Of a stretch of 64,000 nucleotides of DNA, positions 17,024 to 25,280 are shown piece after piece; position 1 is the stretch's first letter, and each line of letters starts with the position of its first letter. Source of the stretch: Betaproteobacteria bacterium. GTDB lineage: Bacteria > Pseudomonadota > Gammaproteobacteria > Burkholderiales > Rhodocyclaceae. The position numbers and the translations under genes were made by a program. Under the pieces are notes generated by a model that did not search any database, was not told the DNA's origin, and worked only from the letters and a program-made list of their open reading frames with translations. The DNA is taken from contig JADJLT010000001.1 of NCBI GenBank assembly GCA_016709965.1, forward strand, positions 186,001-250,000, read 5' to 3'.

Positions 17024-19795
17024 ATGTGGGAAATCTACGCCTACCAGAATGCCGACAGCTTGTTCGGCGTCTTCAATGCCGCCGCGGCGATTCACAGCTC
17101 GGGCGACTATGCAGCGGCGATGGCAGCCGTGGCCTTCTGCGGTTTTGTGGCCGCCCTGGTTGCCTATGCTTTCGCCCCCGAGAAATTGCAGGGCTGGAAA
17201 TGGCTGGGCACAGTCGTGCTGGTCTTCTCGGTGCTGATCGTGCCCAAGGTCACGGTAGGCATCGTGGACAAGACCGGCGGTTCGGCCGTCAAGGTCGTCG
17301 GCAACGTGCCGTTCGGGGTGGCCGCACTGGGCGGCATCACCAGTACGATCGGCAATACGCTGACCAGTCTGTTTGAAACGGCCTTCCAGGTTATTCCGGG
17401 CGTCGGCGCCCTGCCGGTCGAACTGAGCTACCAGCAGAACGGGCTGATGTTCGGCAACCGGCTGATCCGCGAGACTGGCAACGTGGTTTTCCAGGACCCG
17501 GCCTTCCGCACCGACCTGATCAATTTCATCCACAACTGCACGACCTACGACCTGATCGATGGCACGCTCGATCCGGCGGTCTTTTCTGCGTCGGACGATG
17601 TCTGGCCGCTGATGGCTTCACCCAATCCGGCGCGCTTCAGTACGCTGACCGGCGCTGGCGGCAGTGTCGGCGTCGATACCTGCCCCAATGTCTATCTGAG
17701 CCTCAATGGCCGCTTGCCGGCCCAGATCGGCCGCATCCAGGGGCGTCTGGCTTTTCAGCTCAATCCGACACTGCCCGGCGCTGCCGCTGCAGCGGCCATC
17801 GCCGGACAAATCCAGCAGGCCTATATCAAGAACAGCATCGCCACCGCGGCAGCCACGGCGGCCGACATCATCCGGCAGAACGCCATGCTCAACGCGCTTG
17901 AGGACACCAGCAAGATCGTCGGTCAGAAGGTTAATGATCCGGCGGCGATGGTGCTGGCGGTCGGCCGCGCCCAGGCGGTGGCACAACAGAACGCCTCCTG
18001 GCTCAATTACGGCAAGGTGGCCGAGCAAGCGCTGCCCGTGTTCCGCAACGTGGTCGAGGCGGTGACCTACGCGATGTTTCCACTCTTCGTGATGCTCCTG
18101 CTGCTGACCAGCGGACGGGAGACAATGCTCGCTTTCAAAGGCTATGCGGCCGTGCTAATCTGGATTCAGTTGTGGCCGCCGCTCTACGCCATCCTGAACT
18201 ACATGGCTTCGATCTACGCGGCTTACGACCTCGCCGCCGCTGCCGACCTCGGAACGGGGGGCAAATCGCTGGCATTGCAGACGGCTTCGACGATCTATTC
18301 GCGGGCAATCTCGGGGGAAGCCGTTGTCGGTTACCTCGCCATCAGTATTCCATTCATTGCGTGGGCCGCCCTGAAGCGCATGGAAAACTTCGGAACAGCG
18401 CTGGTCGGTGGCTTGTCGGGGTTACAAGGGATGATCTCTGGCGGCACCTCGGCCGCCACCGTTGGTAACGTCTCGATGGGGAACGTCGGTATGGACCAGA
18501 TGCAACTGGCGCCCAACCGTACGTCGGCGTTCATGGGCAGTTGGCAAAACGACATTTCCGGAAATACGTTCTCGTCGAACGCCCTAACCGGTCGTACTGC
18601 CGTCAGCCTGTTACGAAATCAGGGGTTTGCTTCCAGGATGGTTTCGATGCGGGTGTCTGAGCAGGATGTGCAGCAAGCCAGCAAGCAGGTCGATGCAGCA
18701 CAAAACGAGAGTGTCGCAGCCAATACCGAACGCTCAGCCATTCTGTCAGAGGCATTCTCTCGAGGATTGAGCAAATTGCGCTCATCGCGTAGTAGCAGCG
18801 GCTCTACGTCCAGTAGCTTCGAGCAAACGGGTGAAACATTGAATAGGCTGGATCAGATAGCTAAAGGAGTCGCCGACAGTACGGGACTATCGCAATCTCA
18901 GGTTGCCAGCATTGCCTTTGGAGCCTCTGGGCGATTGGGGCTGAATACTGGCGTTGCTAGCGCTTCAGTCCATGCCAATAGCGGCAAGGCTTATCAATCT
19001 TCGTTGACTTCCGACGAGCGGAAGGTTCTGAGCACCATGAGCAGCGAACAGTTGGCAGAGTTCAAACAGTTCGGTGACAGGGTGTCACGCGATGCTGGCT
19101 TCATGAGCGCAATCACCAACGATTCCCGCGAAGCGAACGACATAACAGCCCGGCTCGCCTCCACACATGCACGTTCGGAGCGCGCCGAGGCAAGTCTCAC
19201 CGAACGTATGGCCTTCGCGGAACGCGTCTCTGCTGCCCACGAAAAGGGAGAAAGCATTTCCATCGACATCGCCCAGGACCCGCACAATCTGGAGATGTTT
19301 ATGCGCTATGCAGAGCAGTATGGCGGCAACAGTGCCGCAGCCCATGCCTTGATGGAATCTGAATTGGCTCGGCAGTCCCTTCGGCCAAACCGGGTGTTTT
19401 CTGATGGAACTGCCCTGCCAGCATCCTTTGGAGACGTCAGGGAGCAACATGCACAACAGCGAAGCGATGCTGCGCTGACGCCAGATATCGATGGTCTACA
19501 TCAATCCAACCGACTACAAACCTCCCGGTTTGGGAATGCCTCACTGACACATCGCGCCGCCTCCACTGTATCGCCTATTCGAGATGAAGTTCGCACCAGT
19601 GGCAATCAAATCCGCTCGGATGCTGCATCAAGCCGTGCAGGCTTTGACACCAAGGCTGAGATCGTCAAAACCGATGACGGAACGCTTGCATCGAAAAAGT
19701 CGCTATTGGTTCAGTCCGGCAAACAGGTAGGGAAGGATGCAGGAGCAACGATCGAGAATGCAAAAGATGTGGTGAAGGACCTACTGCGGAAGTAG
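17024..19795 (+). CDS. traG: F-type conjugation protein TraG
   Basis: 923 residues with a clear ribosome site (AGGAGAAAG) before ATG 17024. The N-terminal half has several membrane segments (about 34-52, 63-82, 347-365, 370-395 and 435-450) and the family text MWEIYAYQNADSLFGVFNA. TraG N-terminal acts in pilus assembly and the C-terminal part in mating-pair stabilisation and entry exclusion. The hydrophilic C-terminal part, after about residue 515 (from 18.57 kb), is visibly less GC-rich than the rest of the operon, as if it had been exchanged by recombination. Last gene of the tra run; traD and traI do not follow. Confidence 0.88.
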   Translation: MWEIYAYQNADSLFGVFNAAAAIHSSGDYAAAMAAVAFCGFVAALVAYAFAPEKLQGWKWLGTVVLVFSVLIVPKVTVGIVDKTGGSAVKVVGNVPFGVAALGGITSTIGNTLTSLFETAFQVIPGVGALPVELSYQQNGLMFGNRLIRETGNVVFQDPAFRTDLINFIHNCTTYDLIDGTLDPAVFSASDDVWPLMASPNPARFSTLTGAGGSVGVDTCPNVYLSLNGRLPAQIGRIQGRLAFQLNPTLPGAAAAAAIAGQIQQAYIKNSIATAAATAADIIRQNAMLNALEDTSKIVGQKVNDPAAMVLAVGRAQAVAQQNASWLNYGKVAEQALPVFRNVVEAVTYAMFPLFVMLLLLTSGRETMLAFKGYAAVLIWIQLWPPLYAILNYMASIYAAYDLAAAADLGTGGKSLALQTASTIYSRAISGEAVVGYLAISIPFIAWAALKRMENFGTALVGGLSGLQGMISGGTSAATVGNVSMGNVGMDQMQLAPNRTSAFMGSWQNDISGNTFSSNALTGRTAVSLLRNQGFASRMVSMRVSEQDVQQASKQVDAAQNESVAANTERSAILSEAFSRGLSKLRSSRSSSGSTSSSFEQTGETLNRLDQIAKGVADSTGLSQSQVASIAFGASGRLGLNTGVASASVHANSGKAYQSSLTSDERKVLSTMSSEQLAEFKQFGDRVSRDAGFMSAITNDSREANDITARLASTHARSERAEASLTERMAFAERVSAAHEKGESISIDIAQDPHNLEMFMRYAEQYGGNSAAAHALMESELARQSLRPNRVFSDGTALPASFGDVREQHAQQRSDAALTPDIDGLHQSNRLQTSRFGNASLTHRAASTVSPIRDEVRTSGNQIRSDAASSRAGFDTKAEIVKTDDGTLASKKSLLVQSGKQVGKDAGATIENAKDVVKDLLRK

Positions 19796-20119
19796 TCAGT
19801 AAAGTTTGTCGGGATCGAACATATGCCTGTCGGGGGTAACCTCTGACGGCTTCGTGAATGGTGCATGCCCCCGGTCGCGCCAGTAATTCTTAACCAACTC
19901 GTCCTCCGGCGTACCTTCTCCGTACGGTAAGTCCAACCACGAAGCAGATTTCGGCAGCGGCTTGGAACCCATCCGCGTCAATCCGCCACCGATGGCGGTC
20001 CCAACCAGGGCGCCGATACACATCATGACAATCCGGGTTCCCCAGTCGCCATTTACGCCGGAAACCAAACCGATCAATACTCCCAGTGCAATGCATCCGA
20101 TAAAAATGAGTTTTCTCAT
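19796..20119 (-). CDS. Small inner-membrane hypothetical protein
   Basis: 107 residues; the ATG at 20119 is preceded by a strong AGGAGGTCGAA ribosome site, which favours it over an upstream in-frame start. Two membrane segments (KLIFIGCIALGVLIGLV and IVMMCIGALVGTAIGGGL) with a glycine-rich second helix are followed by a soluble tail with SWLDLPYGEG and DELVKNYWRDRG. It is convergent with traG and shares its stop region. Not recognised. Confidence 0.65.
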   Translation of the reverse strand: MRKLIFIGCIALGVLIGLVSGVNGDWGTRIVMMCIGALVGTAIGGGLTRMGSKPLPKSASWLDLPYGEGTPEDELVKNYWRDRGHAPFTKPSEVTPDRHMFDPDKLY

Positions 20120-20392
20120 TTCGACCTCCTGCATTCAGACTACCTCTGATGGTGCAGGTTGCAAGCCTATGGCGACCTATCCAGCTAACATTTCCACTAC
20201 CAAGACCCGCCGCCCCGGCCGATCTCCGATACGGGGCCCCTTCTTCAATACCAACTGGATCATCGCGAACAGCCGATGGAACAGGTAATCGACTTGATCC
20301 ACGTCGATAACGGGCACCTGCGCGATCAGTTCAAGCTACTGAACTGAAGCAAGCTTTGGCTAAAGGTTGAAGGTAGCCGCCAGTATCGATAG
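20120..20392 (+). other. Gap with a possible 3' gene remnant
   Basis: No complete gene. A frame open from about 20190 ends in MEQVIDLIHVDNGHLRDQF and a TGA near 20345, just before a terminator, so it may be the last 50 codons of a lost operon gene. I do not recognise the protein. Confidence 0.3.
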
Positions 20393-20416
20393 GCCGGGGT
20401 AACTCCCGGCTTTTTT
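20393..20416 (+). terminator. Rho-independent terminator
   Basis: A GCCGGG/CCCGGC stem (20393-20398 with 20405-20410) is followed by six T. It closes the rightward element and lies against the stop of the leftward integrase. Confidence 0.8.
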
Positions 20417-21650
20417 ACGCCACTTGATTGAGCATCACCACGTTGTTGTGGATTTTCTCAAGAATATCCAGCTTGGTACTCCATTGCTCAAGTGCCTTTC
20501 GACGTTCAACCAAATAATCATGCTGGTCATAGACAGCGATCAAGCCACCTAACGTATGGTTCAAACATCGCTCGGCAATAGCTACAGGAACACCCAGTGC
20601 ACCAAGGTGGCTACGCGCTGTTGAACGAAGGTCATGCGGTGAGAAGGCACGGATTTTGTCACCGAGATCCGCGCACACGCGCTCAAGAGCATGATTTACT
20701 GACCCTGGCTGCATTGGGTAATCACCTTCCTTGCGTTTCTTGATTACGGGGACAACGTAGTCAGACCTCCCCGCGATCTTTTTCAACTCTTGGAAGTAGC
20801 CAATGACTTGTTCGGTCAGTGGAACAACGAACTCACGAATTGATTTCCGGCCATCACCAGGAGGGATAAGCCATGTTTTCTTCTCGAAATCAACGTGAGC
20901 CCACTCTGCGAGCATCAAGGCTTGGATACGAACCGCAGTTGATAGAAGAATGCGAGTAACAAACTCAACGGTGCGGTTTGCCTTTCCCAAAGCAGTGAGC
21001 AGCGCCTTGATTTCGTCATCGTTCAGCATGATCCTGGTGCTGCCAGCCCTCCCTGCAACACCTGAGATGGCCTTGTGCGAGATACCAACGGCAGGGTTGA
21101 TATTGATGATTTTCTTGCTCTGAGCGTGGTCGAAGATCGTTTTGACGACGCTGAGCACTTCCTTGACCTGCTTGGGATGCTTGGCGTTCACCCGCTCCAG
21201 AAGATCTACCAAGTCAGCACCACTAACGTCCCGCGCAGTCAGGTGGCCAATGGCCGGGAAAATATACGTCCTGATCTTCTGACGGCGTGAGACTCCGGTC
21301 GAGGCTGCCAGTCCGGGGAGAACCTTTTCCTCATAGTCGGCAACAAGGCTCTTAACAGTCATCGCCTTAATCTGTTCGTGCTTCTCAATCTGCTTTTCAC
21401 GTCCAACGTCCATTCCCTGTTGAATGCGCACCCGGTCTGCAGCCGCCAATTCTCGAGCCTTTTTGAGCGAAATATCTGGGAACTTGCCAATTGTCTTCTC
21501 GCGCTGCTTGCCACCATAACGGTAGCGCAGCACCCATGAAGCGGTACCCGCCGCAGACAAAGTGAAAGTCAGACCATCGCCATCTGACTTGGCGACCGGA
21601 GCCGCTGCTTTGATCCAGTGCCGAATCTGAATATCGTTGAGAGCGCCCAT
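20415..21650 (-). CDS. P4/CP4-57-type site-specific integrase
   Basis: 411 residues. The N-terminus is an arm-binding DUF4102-type domain (LTFTLSAAGTASWVLRYRYGGKQREKTIGKFPDISLKKAREL), then a core-binding segment and the catalytic domain: LLSTAVRIQALMLAEW (Arg I), FSPHDLRSTARSHL (His-Leu-Arg), LNHTLGG and VYDQHDY (Tyr). Intact in length. It lies 194 bases from the recO end, the usual place of such an integrase next to its attachment site, but the adjacent host gene is protein-coding and I see no tRNA. It probably inserted the element to its left. Repeats in its promoter region are listed separately. Confidence 0.85.
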   Translation of the reverse strand: MGALNDIQIRHWIKAAAPVAKSDGDGLTFTLSAAGTASWVLRYRYGGKQREKTIGKFPDISLKKARELAAADRVRIQQGMDVGREKQIEKHEQIKAMTVKSLVADYEEKVLPGLAASTGVSRRQKIRTYIFPAIGHLTARDVSGADLVDLLERVNAKHPKQVKEVLSVVKTIFDHAQSKKIININPAVGISHKAISGVAGRAGSTRIMLNDDEIKALLTALGKANRTVEFVTRILLSTAVRIQALMLAEWAHVDFEKKTWLIPPGDGRKSIREFVVPLTEQVIGYFQELKKIAGRSDYVVPVIKKRKEGDYPMQPGSVNHALERVCADLGDKIRAFSPHDLRSTARSHLGALGVPVAIAERCLNHTLGGLIAVYDQHDYLVERRKALEQWSTKLDILEKIHNNVVMLNQVA

Positions 21651-21676
21651 TCTTGCCTCTGATCTATGAATTTTCC

Positions 21677-21722
21677 AGCTACTCAGCTAGCTACTCATGC
21701 TAGCTACTCAGCTGACTACTCA
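21677..21722. repeat. Four iterated 9-mers upstream of the integrase
   Basis: AGCTACTCA occurs at 21677-21685, 21689-21697 and 21702-21710, with a fourth variant GACTACTCA at 21714-21722. Start-to-start spacing is 12, 13 and 12 bases. They begin 27 bases before the integrase start, where arm-type integrase sites or an excisionase/operator array would be expected. Confidence 0.6.
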
Positions 21723-21844
21723 ATATACCAGAGATGTTATGGGACGTTAAAACACGAAGAAAAATAAATTTGTTTAAATACGGTAACTTGGAGTCAACAA
21801 AAGAGCCAATTTTGATATGTCATGATACGTCACAACACATCAAT

Positions 21845-22573
21845 TCATAGCTCTTGCAACTCCTTGAATATCTTGCGTGTTTCGAGTTCCTTGCCGGCTA
21901 GATAATAAGCCATCAACGTCCGCATCAATGCCTTGGCTTCTCGACGAGAACGGGGATCAGAGAAATCATCTGCTTCAAGATCAAGCAACGTCTTCCCTTT
22001 GACCACCTGAGCGGAGGCTTCGTCATGTTCAAGACGCACCGGACCTTGTTCCATGCGATAAGTGTAGAAAATATCGGGATGAATAGCATGACCGTCGCTG
22101 TCATGATTCAGCGTCAAGCCATATCCCAGTTCCTGCAGCAGTGCTTTCTCAAAGCTGCGCAAGTCTGCTTCGCGAAACTTTCCCAATGGATCTGCCGCCA
22201 GACGGCCCAGCATCTCGGCGTAGCTAGCAAATAGTTGCTCGTGCGCATCTTCGCGCGGCAACAAATTCATCAGCAGTTCATTAAGATAATAGCCACAGAA
22301 CAAGGCTTCACCGGCCAATAAAGGCTGTCCACCCAGCCATTCAGCTTTCATCAGATTCAGCACTTCGCCCTTGCCGGCCCACGAAATCTCCAGCGGCTGA
22401 AAGGCCATCAACAGGCCGCGAATGGCTGAACGGGGACGCCGCGCACCGCGTGCCAACAGCGCTACGCGCCCAAAATCACGGGAGAATACTTCAACAATGA
22501 GGCTGGTTTCCCGAAAGGGATTGGTATGCAAGACGTAAGCCGGCTGGCCATCGACTTTGCTACGCAGGTTCAT
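21845..22573 (-). CDS. recO: DNA repair protein RecO
   Basis: 242 residues. The OB-fold N-terminus (PAYVLHTNPFRETSLIVEVFSRDFGRVALLARGARRP) is diagnostic; the C-terminal helical part has FCGYYLNELLMNLLPREDAHEQLF and FEKALLQELGYGLTL. RecO loads RecA on SSB-coated DNA with RecR. The start overlaps the era stop. In related genomes pdxJ and acpS usually follow recO; here the integrase region follows instead. Confidence 0.95.
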   Translation of the reverse strand: MNLRSKVDGQPAYVLHTNPFRETSLIVEVFSRDFGRVALLARGARRPRSAIRGLLMAFQPLEISWAGKGEVLNLMKAEWLGGQPLLAGEALFCGYYLNELLMNLLPREDAHEQLFASYAEMLGRLAADPLGKFREADLRSFEKALLQELGYGLTLNHDSDGHAIHPDIFYTYRMEQGPVRLEHDEASAQVVKGKTLLDLEADDFSDPRSRREAKALMRTLMAYYLAGKELETRKIFKELQEL

Positions 22574-23454
22574 TCGTAACCGAGGCTCTTGAGCAGGCGT
22601 TCGTCATCATTCCAGCCAGACTTCACCTTGACCCAGACCTCAAGATAAACCTTGCCACCAAACAGGCGCTCCATGTCGTGACGGGCTTCCGTGGCGATAC
22701 GCTTCAGTTGATCACCGCCCTTGCCAATCACAATAGCCTTATGGCCGTCCCGATCGACCACGATGGCCGCGAAAATTCGACGAAGGTCGCCCTCCACTTC
22801 GAATCTTTCAATTTCAACAGCAGTCGCGTAAGGCAGTTCATCACCAAGAAGGCGGAAGACTTTCTCCCGAATGTACTCGGAAGCAAGAAACCGCTCACTT
22901 TTATCAGTCAGGTCATCTTCCGGGAACATCAGTCCATCATTGGGCAGATGCTTTTTAGCCTCGCTCAGCAATTCTTCTGTCTGCCGCCCCTTGGCCGCAC
23001 TGACCGGAACGATGGCCGCGTAATCGTGATCTGCAGAGACCTCTGCCAGAAACGGCAGTAAGGCAGTGCGATCCTTTAACTGATCGGTCTTATTCACGAC
23101 AAGAATGACTGGCCTGTCCTTCGGCAGCAAGCGAACGACCGCCTGATCCTTAATGTCATAACGACCGGCTTCTACCACGAAAAGCACGACGTCGACATCA
23201 CTGATGGTTTGCGTCACACCACGATTCATCGAACGATTCAGCGCGTTCGAAAACTTCGTTTGGAATCCTGGTGTGTCAACAAAGACAAATTGCGCATCAT
23301 CCTTGGTCAAGATTCCGGTGATCCTGTGTCGCGTCGTCTGCGCCTTGCGTGAGACGATACTTATTTTTTCGCCAACCAGCCGATTAAGGAGCGTCGATTT
23401 ACCAACATTGGGGCGACCGACAATGGCGATGTACCCGGAACGGATTTTTTTCAT
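22570..23454 (-). CDS. era: GTPase Era
   Basis: 294 residues. G1 GRPNVGKST at 13-21, G3 DTPGF, G4 NKTD, and a C-terminal KH domain with VIGKGGDQLKRIATEAR. Era binds the 16S rRNA 3' end and helps 30S assembly. It overlaps both rnc (upstream) and recO (downstream), making one operon. Confidence 0.97.
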   Translation of the reverse strand: MKKIRSGYIAIVGRPNVGKSTLLNRLVGEKISIVSRKAQTTRHRITGILTKDDAQFVFVDTPGFQTKFSNALNRSMNRGVTQTISDVDVVLFVVEAGRYDIKDQAVVRLLPKDRPVILVVNKTDQLKDRTALLPFLAEVSADHDYAAIVPVSAAKGRQTEELLSEAKKHLPNDGLMFPEDDLTDKSERFLASEYIREKVFRLLGDELPYATAVEIERFEVEGDLRRIFAAIVVDRDGHKAIVIGKGGDQLKRIATEARHDMERLFGGKVYLEVWVKVKSGWNDDERLLKSLGYE

Positions 23455-24119
23455 TCAGTAAGTTCTTTCAAGGCCTTCTCGGCCGCCACCTGTTCGGCAA
23501 TTCGCCGGCTTGAGCCATAGCCGGTGGTCCGCAAAGGGGGGGATTCGATTTCACAGGTGACTTCGAAACGCTGTTCGTGGGCTGCTCCAGTGGCTTCCAG
23601 TAGCTGATAGCGGGGCAAACCCTTCTTGCGCCCTTGCAGCCACTCCTGGAGGCGTGTTTTCGCGTCTTTCTGAAACTGCCCGGGCTGCAATTTGCTGACT
23701 AGCGGCGCATATAGTGCCTCTATAACAATCTTTGCCGCATCAAAGCCTGCATCAAGGTAGATCGCACCAAACATTGCTTCCAGCGCGTCAGCAAGAATGG
23801 ATGGACGAAGTGCGCCACCGCTTTTCAGCTCACCTTCACCTAGTCGCAAGGCGCTGCCAATGTCCAGATCGAGAGAGAGTTGGTGCAATACATTCTGGTT
23901 AACCAGATTTGAGCGCAACCTAGATAAATCGCCCTCAGGCAGGTCTGGATAACGATGAAATAAGACAGCAGCAATAACGCAATCTAGTACCCCATCACCT
24001 AGAAACTCGAGCCGTTCATTGTTTGGCGTACCAAAGCTGCGATGAGTCAGCGCCGTTCGTAAAAGAAGCGGATCAGAAAACGTGTGGCCAATGCGGCGAG
24101 CAATAGATTGCGCGGTCAT
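23451..24119 (-). CDS. rnc: Ribonuclease III
   Basis: 222 residues. The RNase III signature NERLEFLGDGVLD is present (Gly in place of the more usual Ser or Ala after GD), with second-site ILADALEAMFGAIYLD and a C-terminal dsRNA-binding domain from DAKTRLQEWLQ to the end. It processes rRNA precursors and dsRNA. Overlaps the era start by four bases. Confidence 0.96.
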   Translation of the reverse strand: MTAQSIARRIGHTFSDPLLLRTALTHRSFGTPNNERLEFLGDGVLDCVIAAVLFHRYPDLPEGDLSRLRSNLVNQNVLHQLSLDLDIGSALRLGEGELKSGGALRPSILADALEAMFGAIYLDAGFDAAKIVIEALYAPLVSKLQPGQFQKDAKTRLQEWLQGRKKGLPRYQLLEATGAAHEQRFEVTCEIESPPLRTTGYGSSRRIAEQVAAEKALKELTE

Positions 24120-24122
24120 GAG

Positions 24123-24473
24123 TTACCCCGCGGTAGTCCCCTTGTAATCGATGACAAGGCTGACATTCCAGAAAAGATGGATGCGTTTTTCATATGCAAA
24201 ATCGATGACAACACGCCCACCATCCTTCGAGACATCCAGTTGACTCGAAGGAAAATCCAGCATGTCGATTTCAGCAAACTTGTCAAAGGCGTGTCGAACA
24301 TCGGATACTGTCGCATCCGGACCGACCTTGCCTACAGTGGCTTTGGCATCTTTCAGAATCTTGTAATACTCAAGATAGGTAGGTGCTACCTTCATGCTCA
24401 ATACCGCACCCAAAACCAGAATGATGCTCCAGAACAACAGCCCGGAAAGGGCAACGCCGCGTTGATTTTTCAT
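24123..24473 (-). CDS. DUF4845 family membrane protein
   Basis: 116 residues from the ATG at 24473, preceded by AAGGGGATAAAG. A type IV-pilin-like N-terminus MKNQRGVALSGLLFWSIILVLGAVL has one membrane helix, then a small periplasmic domain. DUF4845 proteins lie between lepB and rnc in many beta- and gammaproteobacteria; function unknown. It sits 10 bases after lepB. Confidence 0.85.
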   Translation of the reverse strand: MKNQRGVALSGLLFWSIILVLGAVLSMKVAPTYLEYYKILKDAKATVGKVGPDATVSDVRHAFDKFAEIDMLDFPSSQLDVSKDGGRVVIDFAYEKRIHLFWNVSLVIDYKGTTAG

Positions 24474-24483
24474 CTTTATCCCC

Positions 24484-25272
24484 TTACCTGAATGAACCAA
24501 TCCGGCTGAAATCGCTGAAGTTCAACCAGACAAAGAACGCCTTGCCAACAATATTCTCCTCTGGCACGAAACCCCACGCACGGCTGTCGCGGCTGTTGTC
24601 GCGGTTGTCACCCATCATGAAGTAATGGCCGGCTGGCACCTTGCAAATCACACCAGCAGCATTGTATGTACAGTTTTCGCGATGCGGAAAGTGAGCAGCG
24701 TCCGGAATAAATGCAGGTGCGTCGGTGTCGTTGAGCAACCGATGTTCTACATCACCCAGCTTTTCCACGAACTGCTCTGAGTAATACAACCGCTCCGGGT
24801 GAAGATAATCTCCCGTCTTTTGCAAGGCAACCGCTTGACCATTAATTGTGAGCCGCTTGTTCTGATAGGACACAGTGTCGCCAGGGAGGCCGACAACTCG
24901 CTTGATGTAATCCAGCGACGGATCCTCCGGATAACGAAAAACCATGACATCGCCACGCTGCGGCAAGTTGACATCGATAATTTTTTTGTTGATCACGGGC
25001 AACCGAATGCCGTAAGTGAACTTGTTGACCAATATAAAGTCCCCAACTAGCAAGGTCGGAATCATCGATCCAGAGGGTATCTTGAATGGTTCGAACAGGA
25101 ATGAACGAAGTACGAAGACAATCAGGATGACCGGGAAAAAACTTGCCCCCCACTCTACCCACAGTGGCTCCTTGGCATCCTTGGCACGGAATTTTCGAAA
25201 CTTAAGTATATCAACCGCGTAGAGCATGCCGGTAACGACAAGCAGCACGAATAGAATCAAGGCAAAGTTCAT
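24484..25272 (-). CDS. lepB: Signal peptidase I
   Basis: 262 residues, two N-terminal membrane segments (2-20 and 45-62), catalytic PSGSMIPTL with Ser69 and DYIKRVVGLPGD with Lys124, and the distal GDNRDNSRDSR box. It removes signal peptides from exported proteins. It lies eight bases after lepA in the usual lepA-lepB pair. Confidence 0.97.
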   Translation of the reverse strand: MNFALILFVLLVVTGMLYAVDILKFRKFRAKDAKEPLWVEWGASFFPVILIVFVLRSFLFEPFKIPSGSMIPTLLVGDFILVNKFTYGIRLPVINKKIIDVNLPQRGDVMVFRYPEDPSLDYIKRVVGLPGDTVSYQNKRLTINGQAVALQKTGDYLHPERLYYSEQFVEKLGDVEHRLLNDTDAPAFIPDAAHFPHRENCTYNAAGVICKVPAGHYFMMGDNRDNSRDSRAWGFVPEENIVGKAFFVWLNFSDFSRIGSFR

Positions 25273-25280
25273 CGCTACTC

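Noticed and set aside
15446..17533. 695-codon minus-strand frame across traH and traG
   Set aside because: Long only because of high GC at codon position three of the tra genes; no recognisable protein text.
21677..21722. Short CRISPR-like array
   Set aside because: Repeats are only 9 bases with 3-4 base spacing, too short for CRISPR; better read as protein-binding sites.
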